Origin: Syncephalastrum monosporum B8922
Taxonomy: Eukaryota; Mucoromycota; Mucoromycetes; Mucorales; Syncephalastraceae
Direction of reading: 5' to 3'
Assembly (NCBI GenBank): GCA_000697355.1
Contig: JNEN01000812.1
Location: 1-64,000, forward strand
Length of the DNA stretch: 64,000 bases
Under the pieces are notes generated by a model, which saw nothing but the letters and a program-made list of their open reading frames with translations, had not been told where the DNA came from and searched no databases. Numbering within the stretch: the first letter of the stretch is position 1; every line of letters begins with the position of its first letter. This document shows positions 1 through 10,296 of this stretch, piece after piece. A program made the translations under genes and the position numbers.

Positions 1-755
1 AGCTGCGGCTCCTCACACCCTCGAGGTTTATCTTGATTATGTCGTATGTGCCTTTTACCTAAATCATAGAGACCCATCTTTAACCTCTACTCCCTCTAGT
101 GCCCCTTCTCGGCCAAGATCTACAAGCACATACGCGAGGTAGATACATTAGAAAATAAGAAAAAGCAGAGACGAGCGCGTATGCTCACATCACGCTAACC
201 GCATTTCTGTTGCTAGACTGTCTGGCCTTTTGTTGAGCAAAAGTACCCCAACAAGGTGCAGCTGATCTTTCGCCAGCAGGTTCAGCCATGGCACGCGTCA
301 AGCACCCTTGTTCACGAAGCTGCTTTGGCCGTGGAGCAGATCGATGCTTCCAAGTTCTACCCCTTCTCAGACGCGCTTTTTGCTCATCAGAAAGAGTAGG
401 TGGACGTCTTATATAGTCTCGTGTTCGTTTGGGTGATACTCATGCTTTCACTAGGTTCTTTGATGAGGCCGTGGAACTCAAGACGCGCCGTGACCTGGTG
501 AAGCAAGTGTCCGAAATTGCCGGCTCTGTTGGCGTACCGGCTGACAAGGTCGAAGCACTTCTCCAAAACGGCACGGGTGAGGCCCACAACAGGGGCAACG
601 CCGTCTCCAACAATCTGAAGCTCGCCATCAAGCTTGGCCGTCAGAATGGCATTCACGTGAGCCCCACCGTTCTCTTTGATGGTCTGCAGGACAATGCAGT
701 CTCCTCCAGCTGGGAGTTGCCTCAATGGGAGGAGTACTTCCAGAGCAAGCTCTAA
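1..755 (+). CDS. DsbA-like thioredoxin-fold protein (5' partial)
   Basis: This is the 3' part of a gene that begins before the window. Exons are 2-43, 100-138, 217-395 and 455-755, joined at GT-AG introns, and end in TAA at 753-755. The N-terminal piece reads APHTLEVYLDYV then CPFSAKIYKHIRE, the first strand and CxxS-type active-site loop of a DsbA/thioredoxin-like fold with cysteine and serine in place of CxxC. The rest is the helical insert and C-terminal strand-helix (QVQPWHASSTLVHEAA, GVSPTVLFDGL-like ending). Proteins of this family are cytosolic or organellar oxidoreductase-like enzymes of poorly defined substrate. It ends 209 bp before the next start codon on the same strand. The fold is fairly sure; the reaction is not known. 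Confidence 0.75.
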
Positions 756-964
756 AATGTATACTCCACATATAAGACAAAAACATTAAAAACTGAATTA
801 AAAAGGTCGGGATGATGCCTTTGGTCCTGTCTCGCGCTTGCCTGTGTGTTTGTACCACATCACCGATCGCGTACTAAACACGAACGCGCATTGATTTTTT
901 ACCATAATTTTGTACCGCGTTTCCCCACTATTGTCTTTTTTTGCATTTTATATTCTCACTTCAT

Positions 965-3900
965 ATGGAACCCCCCACTCACCCGCCGCCTGCCGATCCG
1001 GGCATCAAACACTATACCATGGGCGGTGTCCGAGTCGAATTCCCCTTCAAGCCTTGTAAGCCTATCTTCCTTGTCCTTGCCTGTTTAGAGCCCTTATAGT
1101 CCCGAGTAGATCAGGCACAGATTCAAATGATGGCCAAGGTCAGCTCTTAAAGTCGTCCTCCGCTACCGTGTGCTCATTCGCAGTCTAGATCGTGCAAGCC
1201 CTCAAAAGCGGAAAGAATGCGCTTCTTGAAAGCCCTACAGGTTCGCCTTGCAACATGAACGATCGTTTGTTTAATAACCATCCCAGGTTCCGGCAAATCA
1301 CTCGCGATCCTCTGCGCTGCGCTTGGTAATATATCATTGCTTTCACCGTACATCAGCATCTCATAGCCAATAGCCTGGAAAGACTATGAAAAGGAGCGTC
1401 TCAGCAAAGAATGGGCCGCCTTCAGCGAACTCTGCAACAATGAAGCCGAAGCCGAGAAAGCCAAAGAGGCCGAAGCAGCTCTGCAATCCGCTCTCAAGCT
1501 CATCGAAGAAGCCCGCGCGCTGCAGGAAGGCAGAATGCCGTCTCCGCCAGTGCCTACGAAGCGACCTGAACCGCCGAGCGACAAGGAGAACGGTGCAGAA
1601 GAGGACGACGATTTTCGCCACATACCATTGCCCCGTAAATTTCGTCGTATCAACCATTCCGATACTCCACAACCCGTCCTTCTTGACGACGACGACGACA
1701 ATGACGACGAGGAATCTCATGCACAGCGAGATCTTCCACTACAACCCGACCGCGCCAAAGTACCCAAGATCTATGTCGGCAGTCGAACGCAAGTTTGCAT
1801 CCATCACCCTTCCCATACGCCCTCGACTCACTCTTTCTCTAGTCACAAGCAGCTCTCTCAACTTATAAAAGAGCTCAAATCAAATACACGCTATCGCCCA
1901 AGTGAGTAAATATGTGTTAATTCTTTCAAACAGATACAAACGCTATGCTTTACCAGAAACATCCGTCCTTGGAAGTCGCGATCAGTACTGCAGTAAGTCG
2001 GCTGTGCACTAGCTTATATTGGATGTCAGCTGATTTTTATATACTCCAGTCAACAGCAAAATCATGGCAGCCAGCGACAGAACAGAGGCCTGGTGAGAAA
2101 ACGTTTTATTGTTAACGAATTCAGATGCTCACCGGTTCGCAGTAACGTTGCAATAGACAAACGATCCTGCATTTACAAGCACAACATGAGGAAGCTTGCC
2201 TATCACAGCGCTTTGCGAGACTCTCCTATATTTGATATTGAAGACCTATGTCAACTGGGCAAGAAAATGAAAGGTTGGGCTTTGCTTGGAGAAGAATAGC
2301 AGCATTACTGAACATAGTATTAGGTTGCCCGTATTTTGCATCGCAGAAGGTGGCAGAGGTAGCCGACGTCGTTTTCTGCCCTTACAACTACATCATCGAT
2401 CCAAGTGAGCTTTGTAAATACGTCGTTGACAGTAAAACTAACACACTGGATCAGCTGTCCGAAAATCCTTGGATATCAACATTAAAGACAGCGTGATTAT
2501 CTTGGATGAAGGTTGGTCAGAAATATCAAAGGCGAAACAGGTTGTCTTACCACACTCCATAGCGCACAATATTGAAGATGCTGCACGACAGGCGGCGTCG
2601 TATGAGACAGCTGAGAGCGACTTGAAGATCATTATTGTCGAATTGGAGCAGATTCTGCGTAACAATAACAAGCACAAGGGGACCATAGCCACGGAGGGCC
2701 AGTTGGTTGAAGCGCACCGCGTGCTGCATTATGTATGCGTCTCCTGCGAAAAAACACGTCTTGTTCATTTTTTCTTTTGTATAGCTCGTCGAAGCAATCC
2801 AACAGTGGCTAGCAAAAGCCGAAAGCTGCAACGTCGGTTATGAGGCAAAAGTGAAAATGTATGCGTGCTTCAGAATATCTCACAAAAGAAAAGCTGACAC
2901 TCAGCTCTGGTTTTTAGATGGTCAGGTCCCGACTTATTAAAGGAGCTTGCCTCCATGTCCATCACTGAGCATAACTTTATCAATTCCATCAAGCCAATGT
3001 ACGATCTCGCTGTCAAACACGCCGAAGAAGTTCGTAAAAAGGAACTGCAGAAAGAAGACCAAGGTGGTGGTGGCGGTGGTTTTGATGACGACAACGTTGG
3101 ATTTGGTATGGACGACATGCATGGTGGCGATGATGGCGCAGATGAGGACCACAGCAAAAAGAAGCGCCGCAAGCGCTCCTACATGTCGCTCAAGTCCATT
3201 CAAACACTGGGCGGTAAGACTTCTGGCAAATGCTGTCCGCGTGCTTCAATTCACTGTGTTTTGTACAGGCCTCATGGTCGTGCTAGGATATTTGTTCGAT
3301 CCCGAACACAACTACGCAGAGGACTATCGTATGGCACTTTTAAAGAATATCAGTCACGATCGGACCATGAGTAAAGGTATAAGGTTCTTGGAACAGGGAT
3401 GAATCTAACCGACTCTTGTACCTACAGAGTCACAATGGACATACAAAGTCGCGTTCTGGTGCCTTAACCCTGGGATTATCTTTCGAGATATCTCAGAAGC
3501 GGCGCATTCCGTCATATTAACCAGTGGCACGCTATCTCCCGTTAGTATTTGACCTGCAAACCACTCTTATCTTCCAACGAGCAAAAGCGCTAACAGACTC
3601 TAGATGAACACATTTGCCTCTGAGCTGGAGACAGAGTTGTAAGCATGGAAAGAGGTTAGAGCGCGTATTTTTTGCTCACGCTAAGGGGTAGTCCTATCCG
3701 GCTGGAGGCGAATCATGTCATTGATAGATCACAGGTCTGGATCAGCTCGCTTTCGTCAGGGTAATGGGGTACTGTCAATGCACACATAGGATACTCATTC
3801 GATGCCTAGACCGTCCCATGTTCCTTATGTGGGCACATGGTCCAATCTCAACACGTGGGCTTATCAGGATGCTGTCGGCGATGCGCTATGCAATATCGCA

Positions 3901-4798
3901 AACATCATTCCTTACGGCGTTCTTTGTTTCATGCCGTCCTATAGCTCCCTGGATAAAATGCTTGAGCGGTGGAAGGTCAGACAGGCACAATAAGGAGAAC
4001 GAAACCGACTGAATGGATTTATTACAGAATACCGGTGTCTACAAGAAACTAGCCAGGAAAAAGTATATTTTTCGAGGCAAGTCACCGCGCCCTATTCGCG
4101 ACTTCAGCTAAAATATGTGACTAGAACCAAATGGTCACAAATCCAAAGAAGTCTTTGAGGTGTTGCTGAAGTCTTATTACCAGCGCATTCAAGAGGTCGA
4201 GCATGGCATTCATGGGAAGAGCGACGATCCCGAAGATGAAGATAGTAAGAAAGATGGAGCCCTTCTTTTCGCTGTCTACCGAGGCAAAGTGAGCGAGGGA
4301 ATAGACTTCACCGACAACAACTGCCGTGCCGTTGTCAGTCTCGGAATCCCGTTTCCCAACTAGTAAGTTAATGTCAAAGCAGCCTATCATGTATGCAGAC
4401 ATACTCAACAGATTATGTACAGCAAGGACCAATTGGTAGAACTAAAGCGCGAGTACAATACTCAGCGAAAGAAGCGAGGTGACCTTGTTCTCGATGGCCA
4501 TGAGTGGTATCGCACGCAGGCGTTCCGAGGTAACTAGAAAAAACAGAAAAAAAAGTACGAGTGATTCGCTCATCTTCCTTTTAAACAATCAGCCATGAAC
4601 CAAGCCTTAGGAAGATGTATACGCCATTCTAAAGACTGGGGTGCCGTAATATTACTCGAATCACGCCTTGCCCAAACCCAGAACAAAGATCAGCTCTCGA
4701 AATGGGTGAGACCCCTCTGCGTGGACCGTACCGACTTTAACAGCGCCATGATGGACCTGACTCTCTTTTCCGAACAGCAACAGCAAAGAAAGCTATAG
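965..4798 (+). CDS. CHL1: CHL1/DDX11-family Fe-S DNA helicase, 23 exons
   Basis: An XPD-like superfamily 2 helicase needed in fungi for sister-chromatid cohesion and replication-fork repair. I traced 23 exons (965-1055, 1110-1138, 1189-1240, 1287-1325, 1374-1788, 1843-1901 and on to 4593-4798); their lengths sum to 2670 nt, 889 aa plus stop. Visible motifs: Walker A ESPTGSGKS (split by an intron near 1240/1287), SRTHKQL, a four-cysteine Fe-S region (about 2092-2360, ending GCPYFAS), DEAHN (split at 2511/2563), a GTLSP motif (about 3525), [10 protein letters not shown] (4276-4308) and motif [11 protein letters not shown]. An Asp/Lys-rich low-complexity insert lies near 3060-3180. Two of the 22 introns are GC-AG (separate entries). 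The start is the first ATG in frame with FPFKPYQAQ, and the preceding gene ends 209 bp upstream. Confidence 0.93.
1789..1842 (+). other. GC-AG intron in CHL1 (54 nt, frame-neutral)
   Basis: The 5' site is GCAAGT and the 3' site is CTCTAG. Removing it restores SRT-HKQL, the expected helicase motif Ia. It is 18 codons long with no stop, so an unspliced transcript stays in frame and a naive gene call would include it. Confidence 0.8.
4077..4124 (+). other. GC-AG intron in CHL1 (48 nt)
   Basis: Exon ends TTT CGA G, the intron starts GCAAGT and ends GACTAG, and the next exon starts AA CCA AAT. This gives [14 protein letters not shown]. The only nearby GT (at 4081) leads to a frame with an early stop, so GC-AG is required. 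Confidence 0.8.
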
Positions 4799-5539
4799 TT
4801 CTCTCCTCCTTTCTCCCTCTTCGCCACCGCTTGCATTTTTTAGTAAATCAGCCTTAGCCTGCTCGTAGACTCTCCTCACATGGTCATTACCGAATGCAAT
4901 ATATCCTTTTCCTTGTTTATGATAATTGTAGCCAATTATAGCCACCCGAAGATAATGAACTTTTTCTCCCATTAGACATGAAAGAGATAGGAGAGCGCAG
5001 AGAGTACAAGTTAAACGGCTGACGGACGTTGATGCTAGTACAGTATTCGGAGAGACCGTTCTTCACTTTTCGCCCAGGTACAGTCCAGTGTCCTCTTGTC
5101 TGTTTCCGATTTTTCCTATATCATACATAAGTGATTTCAGTCCTACTCGTTGATCCCGAGGAGAATGGAAAATGAGGACGTGTGATTATGAGCCTAGACA
5201 GTTGCAGCGGGCGCAGAGTGTCAAGATTTTCAGATGGAGGCAACGACATTAGGATATCTGCTGTGCGAGACTTTGCCAGCGGCAAGTGAGCCGCATGCGG
5301 CACAGAAGGATGGTGTCATAGTGAAAATGTTGTTGACTGTCCTGTCAATGCCCTTGGTCATAACTGGGTGATGCCATGGAGCAGACAGGAGGGGATTGTG
5401 TGAAGGCAGCATTGGAAGTGAAGAGCCGTACTATGCGGCCCCGACATGTCATCAATAACGTGAAGCGCGAATGACAGCCGGCTGTTGTAGCTGCTGGCTA
5501 GGTGTCTTGTACTTCTTTTGTTGGACCAAGATTGAGTCT
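4799..5539. other. Intergenic; no gene seen
   Basis: Follows the helicase stop codon. Only short overlapping open frames without family signatures. It probably holds the helicase 3' UTR and the degraded tail of the pseudogene that follows on the other strand. Confidence 0.5.
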
Positions 5540-7230
5540 TTAGTCCTTCACTTCCACATTTTTGAGTCGCTTTAGCAGGAAATACGAAATATAATAATAC
5601 ATGATATCGGGTTTTCTCTGACGTTGACATAGACTTACACCCTCAAATGGCGGAGGTGAACTAGTCCTGACTGCCTTAGCTGTGCGAATGAGATCGTGCC
5701 TCTGTTGTCCGTTTCTTGACCACACAGCTTCTCGTGTATGTTGCAAATGGAAAACATACTATCAAGGTGCCCAACAAGATCCAGAAGCTTGTCTTTTTTG
5801 GAGGGCACGTCGAAAGATGCTATCTCGCAGAACGTGTAAAACTGGTCGAAAGCCAGATGCATAACGAACCATGTGATGGTTGAACCTGAAGCTTCAGACA
5901 ATGGGGAGCGGAGGACCAGGACAAAATTAATACCAGCCAGGATAAAGTCCAATACTAGCCAGGGCAGAGTTTACAGGAAATCAGTGGGTTTGTGACAGAG
6001 GTTTTTTTGATGGACTTACCAACAGCTTGAAATGCCATGCAGTTCTCAAGTTTCTGGTTGTCGAGCGCATCCTTACAATAAATGGCGACTCGGCAGAAGT
6101 CGTTCAACAGCAACTCCAGAGTAAGCTTGCTGGCTTTGATTTCGCCGTATACGTTCGTAAACGTAAGGCTTCATACATATCGACCTTATAGTTAGGTCTG
6201 TTTGTGACGTCCTCGTTCACCATGAGACTTGAGCTATTCGATAAGATGAGTGGAGGACGTCCAAATCAGTTTCGAAAAAATACCAGTGCGTGATTTTGGT
6301 CGGCGTTTCGCGCGAGAAAAGACCTTGCATGATGGGGTGGATATAGCTGGCGGAGAGGTGCGCTTCCGATCCATTCATGGATTGATTGTTTTCTGATCAT
6401 TTATCGTTTTAATGAGATAGAAGGATTATTTTAGCGCAGTAGTACTTACAGGTCAACGATGGCTCGAACAACTCCTTTCTCTCCTTCCGTCAGGTCTTTA
6501 CATCAAAGCGAGCAACTGCATTCTGGTTTGATCTTCGTCAACCGTGTCGTCCAGATAACCCTATAAACAAAGAAGTAAGGGTAAATATAACATAATGCCA
6601 GAATCCATCTGCATTACAGAAAGTATGTTCTTGATTATCACATACAGTAGCCAAGCGGATAAGTCATACGCAGATAAGTTATATTCTGGCCTAAGTTATT
6701 CTTTTCCAATTTCGATCTACGTTCAAGGATAAATTCAGTATTATTAATATAAGCTGCAAGCGCGGATAAGAGAGAGGCACATACAATAGCATGTTGAAAT
6801 GCATGTCAGGTTCGTGTTCTTCTTTTTCAAGTCCTCCAGACATCTTTGGCGATACTGGTAGAGCCTCTCCGGGATATCGACACCATCAAGTAGCCACCGA
6901 CCTGCAGCAGAAGGCACGATTGGATCCCCAGCATTGCTAAACATATAGTAGGATATGAGTTCTTCTCAGTGCTCAGCTTTGAGAAGCGAAGAAAAGTATT
7001 ACCTATGGACATGTTGCTCCAATGTATTACTGGCGAGAGCTTGTTTTGTCTCATAATTACCAGCACACGAAAATGCAACTGAACATAACGGGCGCAACGG
7101 GATACCACGCGGCTTTTGTGTCATCGTAAATGGAAATGTTCTTGGCATTTCTGACACCGGTGGGTCTCGACGGCACAGACAACATGTGGACACCAGAAAT
7201 GTGCATACGAGCCTTATGTAGACTTGTACA
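5540..7230 (-). pseudogene. Decayed member of a repetitive, probably Mucorales-specific protein family
   Basis: Reading the minus strand, blocks of good protein are joined by plausible GT-AG introns but are broken by single-base shifts. Order: MFSCAGNYETKQALA-like start, HVHSNAGDPIVPSAAGRW (intron removed at about 6940-7003), YLDDTVDEDQTRMQLLA, then KDLTEGEKGVVRAIVDL in another frame, SEAHLSASYIHPIMQGLF, an intron, HCSSLMVNEDVTNRPNYKVD, a one-base shift, NVYGEIKASKLTLELLLNDF, an intron (about 5952-6017), and VLDFILAGINFVLVLRSP. I recognise the order and texture from multi-copy hypothetical proteins of Mucorales whose function is unknown; that is memory, not a search. At least three frame breaks argue for a pseudogene rather than sequencing error. 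Confidence 0.5.
6643..6663 (+). repeat. 21-bp direct repeat, copy 1
   Basis: TACAGTAGCC followed by AAGCGGATAAG. A second copy with two mismatches lies at 7227-7247 in the same orientation. Confidence 0.5.
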
Positions 7231-7247
7231 GTAGCCGCGCGGATAAG
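7227..7247 (+). repeat. 21-bp direct repeat, copy 2
   Basis: TACAGTAGCC followed by GCGCGGATAAG, 584 bp from copy 1. The pair brackets the 5' part of the decayed protein family member and lies at the edge of the LINE relic. Confidence 0.5.
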
Positions 7248-7282
7248 CTATACCCTCTCCAGAGTGGGAACCTGCCTACACT

Positions 7283-8430
7283 TTGTACGGTCAAGGATTG
7301 TCAAAGGTGCTATTCTTCAAGTACCTCGGTGTTCCGACGCGTCCACAGTGTAGACCAGAGACCGAAACCCTATTGACGGACGCCCTTCTTACGAAAAAAC
7401 GCCATGATTGCCTTGGCCTTGTGGACGCGTTCGTTGACCAGAGGAAGAAAGTCGATGCCTTCGCGCGAAAAAATGTTTGTTCGCCCTGTTCCAGAGTACG
7501 GCTTGGCCGTCGCATCGCTCGCTCCGCTGCAGCTGGCCGTCTTGGGGAAAGCCCAGATGGGCTGCATCTAGGTGGCAATGAACAGCTCGCCCGACGCCGA
7601 CCGCCCCAGGATTTCTCTTCTCGCGCTCGCAGACCTCCTATCGTACAAACTCGTTGGCAGCTGTTGCGTTATAAGTTCGCCTCGCGTGCCGCCACTTTGC
7701 CCACGCCGACAATGTTGCGAGTCGCATTGCGCTCATTCGTCTGGCATGGAGCCACAAAAGACAACCAATGGAGAGTTCAGAAAGAAACCCAGTGTGAAGC
7801 ACTTTTCTCGTCTTACAGAAAATCGACAAGGCGCAACCACAGCTCCGCCATGACCCGCTTGAATCACGCGCCATCGCCGCCCAACGCGATACCGAGCTGG
7901 CGCGCCGCCGCAACCGTTTCCTTGCCGTGGGTCGTGCCCGAGAGAGCCGCCAAGTTGCCCCTGTCCTTTTCCCCCCCGCCCGCCGTGACCGCCATCGCCT
8001 GATCAAATGCCGCATGCACTGGCTCCGCTCTTTTCCCCTCAAGGCTTTGCCGCTGTGGCCTAGCTCCGGAAGCACGCCGTAATCATTACGAGTCGTGTCA
8101 ACTCCTCCAGCCCAAGCTACGTGCCCTGCGCCTGGCTTACAAACGCCGCATCTCTGAAGACACACATCCATTAGATGCCGTGCTCAACGCTCTTTCTCGC
8201 CGCGCCGACCAACTCAAGTCTGGTGTCTGGCTCCGTACCTGGCCGGCTCTTCTACATACGCTTCGAGAAATCGATAATTTGTTGCACCCGGATGGCGACT
8301 TTAAGTCGAAGAAGACCCGCCCCTGGCGCTCGAGGAGAGGCTGGCCCCGTTCGTGGGAAGGGGAAGGCAAGAAATTTCATGCAAGAAGTGTGAAATTGAA
8401 GTTGTGATCCGTGCGTCACCGAGAAAAAAT
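7283..8430 (+). mobile_element. LINE (non-LTR retrotransposon) reverse-transcriptase 3' relic
   Basis: Degenerate coding sequence of the C-terminal part of a LINE ORF2. Readable pieces in shifting plus-strand frames are SKVLFFKYLGVP (about 7300-7337), KMFVRPVPEYGLAVASLAP (about 7468-7525) with GKAQMGCI, RYKFASRAATLPTP (about 7670-7715), a HRLIKCRMHWLRSFPLKALP-like stretch (about 7990-8050) and a terminal CKKCE (about 8380). This order, with FKYLGVP then the RPVxEYGL motif then the post-RT conserved tail and a zinc-knuckle-like end, is that of fungal LINEs. There are many frameshifts and stops, so it is not active. A block between the first two motifs is inverted (separate entry). Confidence 0.65.
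7337..7463 (-). mobile_element. Inverted internal block of the LINE relic
   Basis: On the minus strand this segment reads SREGIDFLPLVNERVHKAK then AIMAFFRKKGV and GFGLWSTL, which is the sequence expected between YLGVP and FVRPVPEYGL on the plus strand. The flanks read in plus, the block reads in minus, so about 125 bp appear to have flipped. Ends are approximate. Confidence 0.55.
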
Positions 8431-8534
8431 CCCAAAAGGGGAAAAAACGAGAATGACGTATCAAATAGCGAGGGCATGGTGCGTCCGGTTTCGTCCACCA
8501 CAGGATCGATGTATCATGGGGCGCTTGGTCAAGT

Positions 8535-8792
8535 CATATACGGCTGCTGAACTGGGTTACTGATCGCTACTGCATCTTGATAACGCTGACACATATAATG
8601 AGTATCCAACATAAAGGAAGGTGAAAGCACCGTACAGCGTCCTAACAGACGTGCGTCGATGTCGCCTGAAGCAATAGCATCAGCGGTGCCTTGGTACACG
8701 TCCATGCGAAGTTGGTCTTGGCTATTGCGGACCAACGGAGACGTCCTTGCTCGATCTCGGCGTATTGATCCACGATGTGCTCATGCAGGAGA
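8535..8792 (-). mobile_element. Helitron-like helicase N-domain fragment
   Basis: Minus-strand reading gives LLHEHIVDQYAEIEQGRLRW, a one-base shift, then VRNSQDQLRMDVYQGTADAI and LLGRCTVLSPSF with MCQRYQDAVAI. This matches the conserved start of the Helitron_like_N region (D-x-Y-A-x-I-E-x-x-R-L ... DxYQGxADA ... LPSSF ... YxDAMAI). Only about 85 residues remain, with a frameshift, and nothing of the Rep or helicase core is nearby. It is a dead fragment. Confidence 0.6.
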
Positions 8793-8849
8793 CGGGCAAA
8801 TCAAGCAAGTAATATCCGGGTGGCGCTTGTTTATTAAAATGTTATGACG

Positions 8850-8866
8850 TTTACAAAACTCAACGT
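8850..8866 (+). repeat. 17-bp direct repeat flanking the gag ORF, left copy
   Basis: TTTACAAAACTCAACGT. The partner at 10280-10296 differs at one base (TTTTCAAAACTCAACGT). The two copies bracket the gag ORF almost exactly. Confidence 0.6.
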
Positions 8867-8894
8867 CACTCTTTGGATTGAAGGTTGAGCTACT

Positions 8895-10262
8895 CTAAGG
8901 CGACGTCACGTTGCTGAGCACGGTGCGCTGGGACGGACCCCAGCTGACGCCTCTGCTGGCGATACCGCGCTGCTGATGGTACTCAGCGCAGCGATGCGCG
9001 CGGCTGTACGGCGCCTTCTTGCAGTAGCGGCAGAGATTGACACCAGCTTGGGCGCCTTGGCCGCTTGCGCTCTGCTGGGCCAACGCAGCCCACTTGCTCT
9101 GGGCGGTGCCGCTGCCGGTGGGTGGAACCGTGGAGGATACTTTTCGAAGTCGGTTGCACTCTTGCATGGCGTGTGGCGCGGCTGGGTGTAAGGGGCACTG
9201 ACTGGAGAACCGGCGGCCCTTCTTGTTGACCGACGTGGAGCGATGGTTATCGCGTCCTCGCTTGCTATACCTGTTGCGACGGCTGGTGTGCTCATCGCCG
9301 CTGGTGCCACTGTGGCGACCGACAAGGACGGCACTGACCAACTGCATGACCGTTGGTAGATCTGCGCAGTCGGGCCAATTCGCCCCGAAGTGGTGAGTGA
9401 CAGCCGAATAAGCCGCTTGCCGGTTCTCGGCACGCAGTCGCACTACATATTTGTAGACGAGCTCGGGCATGGTGGTGATGGCAGCGTCATGGGCCACGCG
9501 CAAGAATCGCTTCTGATATTCTTGGCTGGACTCATGCTTGTACTGGGCAAACTCCTCGCGTTTGTTCCACAAGTAGAAGGGATTGCTGTACTCCTTCTCC
9601 AAAATTACACGAGCCTGCTCCCATGTCTTTTTCTGGTTAGCAAGCTTCTCCTCGAAGAAGTCATATTGCAAGTCGTCAAGGGTGAGAGGGAAAAGACGCT
9701 CCCAATGGTCGTCGTGCGACAACGAAACAGCACTCAACTGCACCTCGAACTTATGGCAAAAAGATTTCACCGAGTCGAAGGCGTGTTGATCCTCTTCTTG
9801 GGTGGCTGTGCCCCTGATACGGAATCTGGGCAGGTTGCACGGTACAAGGGAGTCCTTGCCGTCTGTTCTCTTTTGCACCTGTACCTCGGAGGTCAGGGCA
9901 AGGAAAGCCTCAAGAGCTTCCTTTGTTTCCTCGTGGAGCTTAAGTGCCGCGCACAAGGATTGGGTGTTCAAGGGCTTGCGCCCAAACTCAAGTTGGAGTC
10001 GAAAGCGAGCTTGTTGAAGCTGCTCGCGGAGGTTGGCCTCCACTTCCTCGTTATCAGAGATCTTGGGGACCTCAGAGCTCACGACGTCCCCCATCACGAC
10101 ATATAGGCCGCTGAGACTATCGCTGGGTGCGATGCTACCCTGAGCGTTTTCTAGGTCGAGACCAGCGACGGCCGGTTCTTCGACTTGGTTGATGGGAGCA
10201 ACTACCGGGTGAGACGGAGTAACGTTGTCCGCGGTTTGGATTGTGGTTTGGTTTGTAGACAT
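8895..10262 (-). CDS. Retrotransposon Gag-like protein, intact and intronless
   Basis: An uninterrupted 455-codon ORF from ATG at 10262 (MSTNQTTIQTAD) to TAG at 8895. Residues roughly 70-130 are acidic/coiled (NLREQLQQARFRLQLEF). The middle is a Retrotrans_gag-type domain with the pattern HWERLFPLTLDDLQYDF, ARVILEKEYSNP and SSQEYQKRFLRVAHDA. The C-terminus is basic (RYSKRGRDNHRS) and then has a cysteine-histidine cluster, CRYCKKAPYSRAHRC, a variant zinc knuckle. No protease, reverse transcriptase or integrase is next to it and I see no LTRs. A possible TTG-initiated extension starts inside the right-hand direct repeat; ATG at 10262 is the better start. It may be a stranded element ORF or a domesticated gag. 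Gag identity is fairly sure; whether it is used by the host is open. Confidence 0.7.
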   Translation of the reverse strand: MSTNQTTIQTADNVTPSHPVVAPINQVEEPAVAGLDLENAQGSIAPSDSLSGLYVVMGDVVSSEVPKISDNEEVEANLREQLQQARFRLQLEFGRKPLNTQSLCAALKLHEETKEALEAFLALTSEVQVQKRTDGKDSLVPCNLPRFRIRGTATQEEDQHAFDSVKSFCHKFEVQLSAVSLSHDDHWERLFPLTLDDLQYDFFEEKLANQKKTWEQARVILEKEYSNPFYLWNKREEFAQYKHESSQEYQKRFLRVAHDAAITTMPELVYKYVVRLRAENRQAAYSAVTHHFGANWPDCADLPTVMQLVSAVLVGRHSGTSGDEHTSRRNRYSKRGRDNHRSTSVNKKGRRFSSQCPLHPAAPHAMQECNRLRKVSSTVPPTGSGTAQSKWAALAQQSASGQGAQAGVNLCRYCKKAPYSRAHRCAEYHQQRGIASRGVSWGPSQRTVLSNVTSP

Positions 10263-10279
10263 TTTGGAATGAATACTTT

Positions 10280-10296
10280 TTTTCAAAACTCAACGT
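10280..10296 (+). repeat. 17-bp direct repeat flanking the gag ORF, right copy
   Basis: TTTTCAAAACTCAACGT, 16 of 17 bases identical to 8850-8866. Looks like a target-site duplication, though 17 bp is longer than the 4-6 bp made by LTR integrases. Confidence 0.6.

Noticed and set aside
9390..10106. 238-codon plus-strand frame across the gag ORF
   Set aside because: Antisense to the gag ORF; the minus-strand protein has recognisable Gag features and a zinc knuckle, this one does not.
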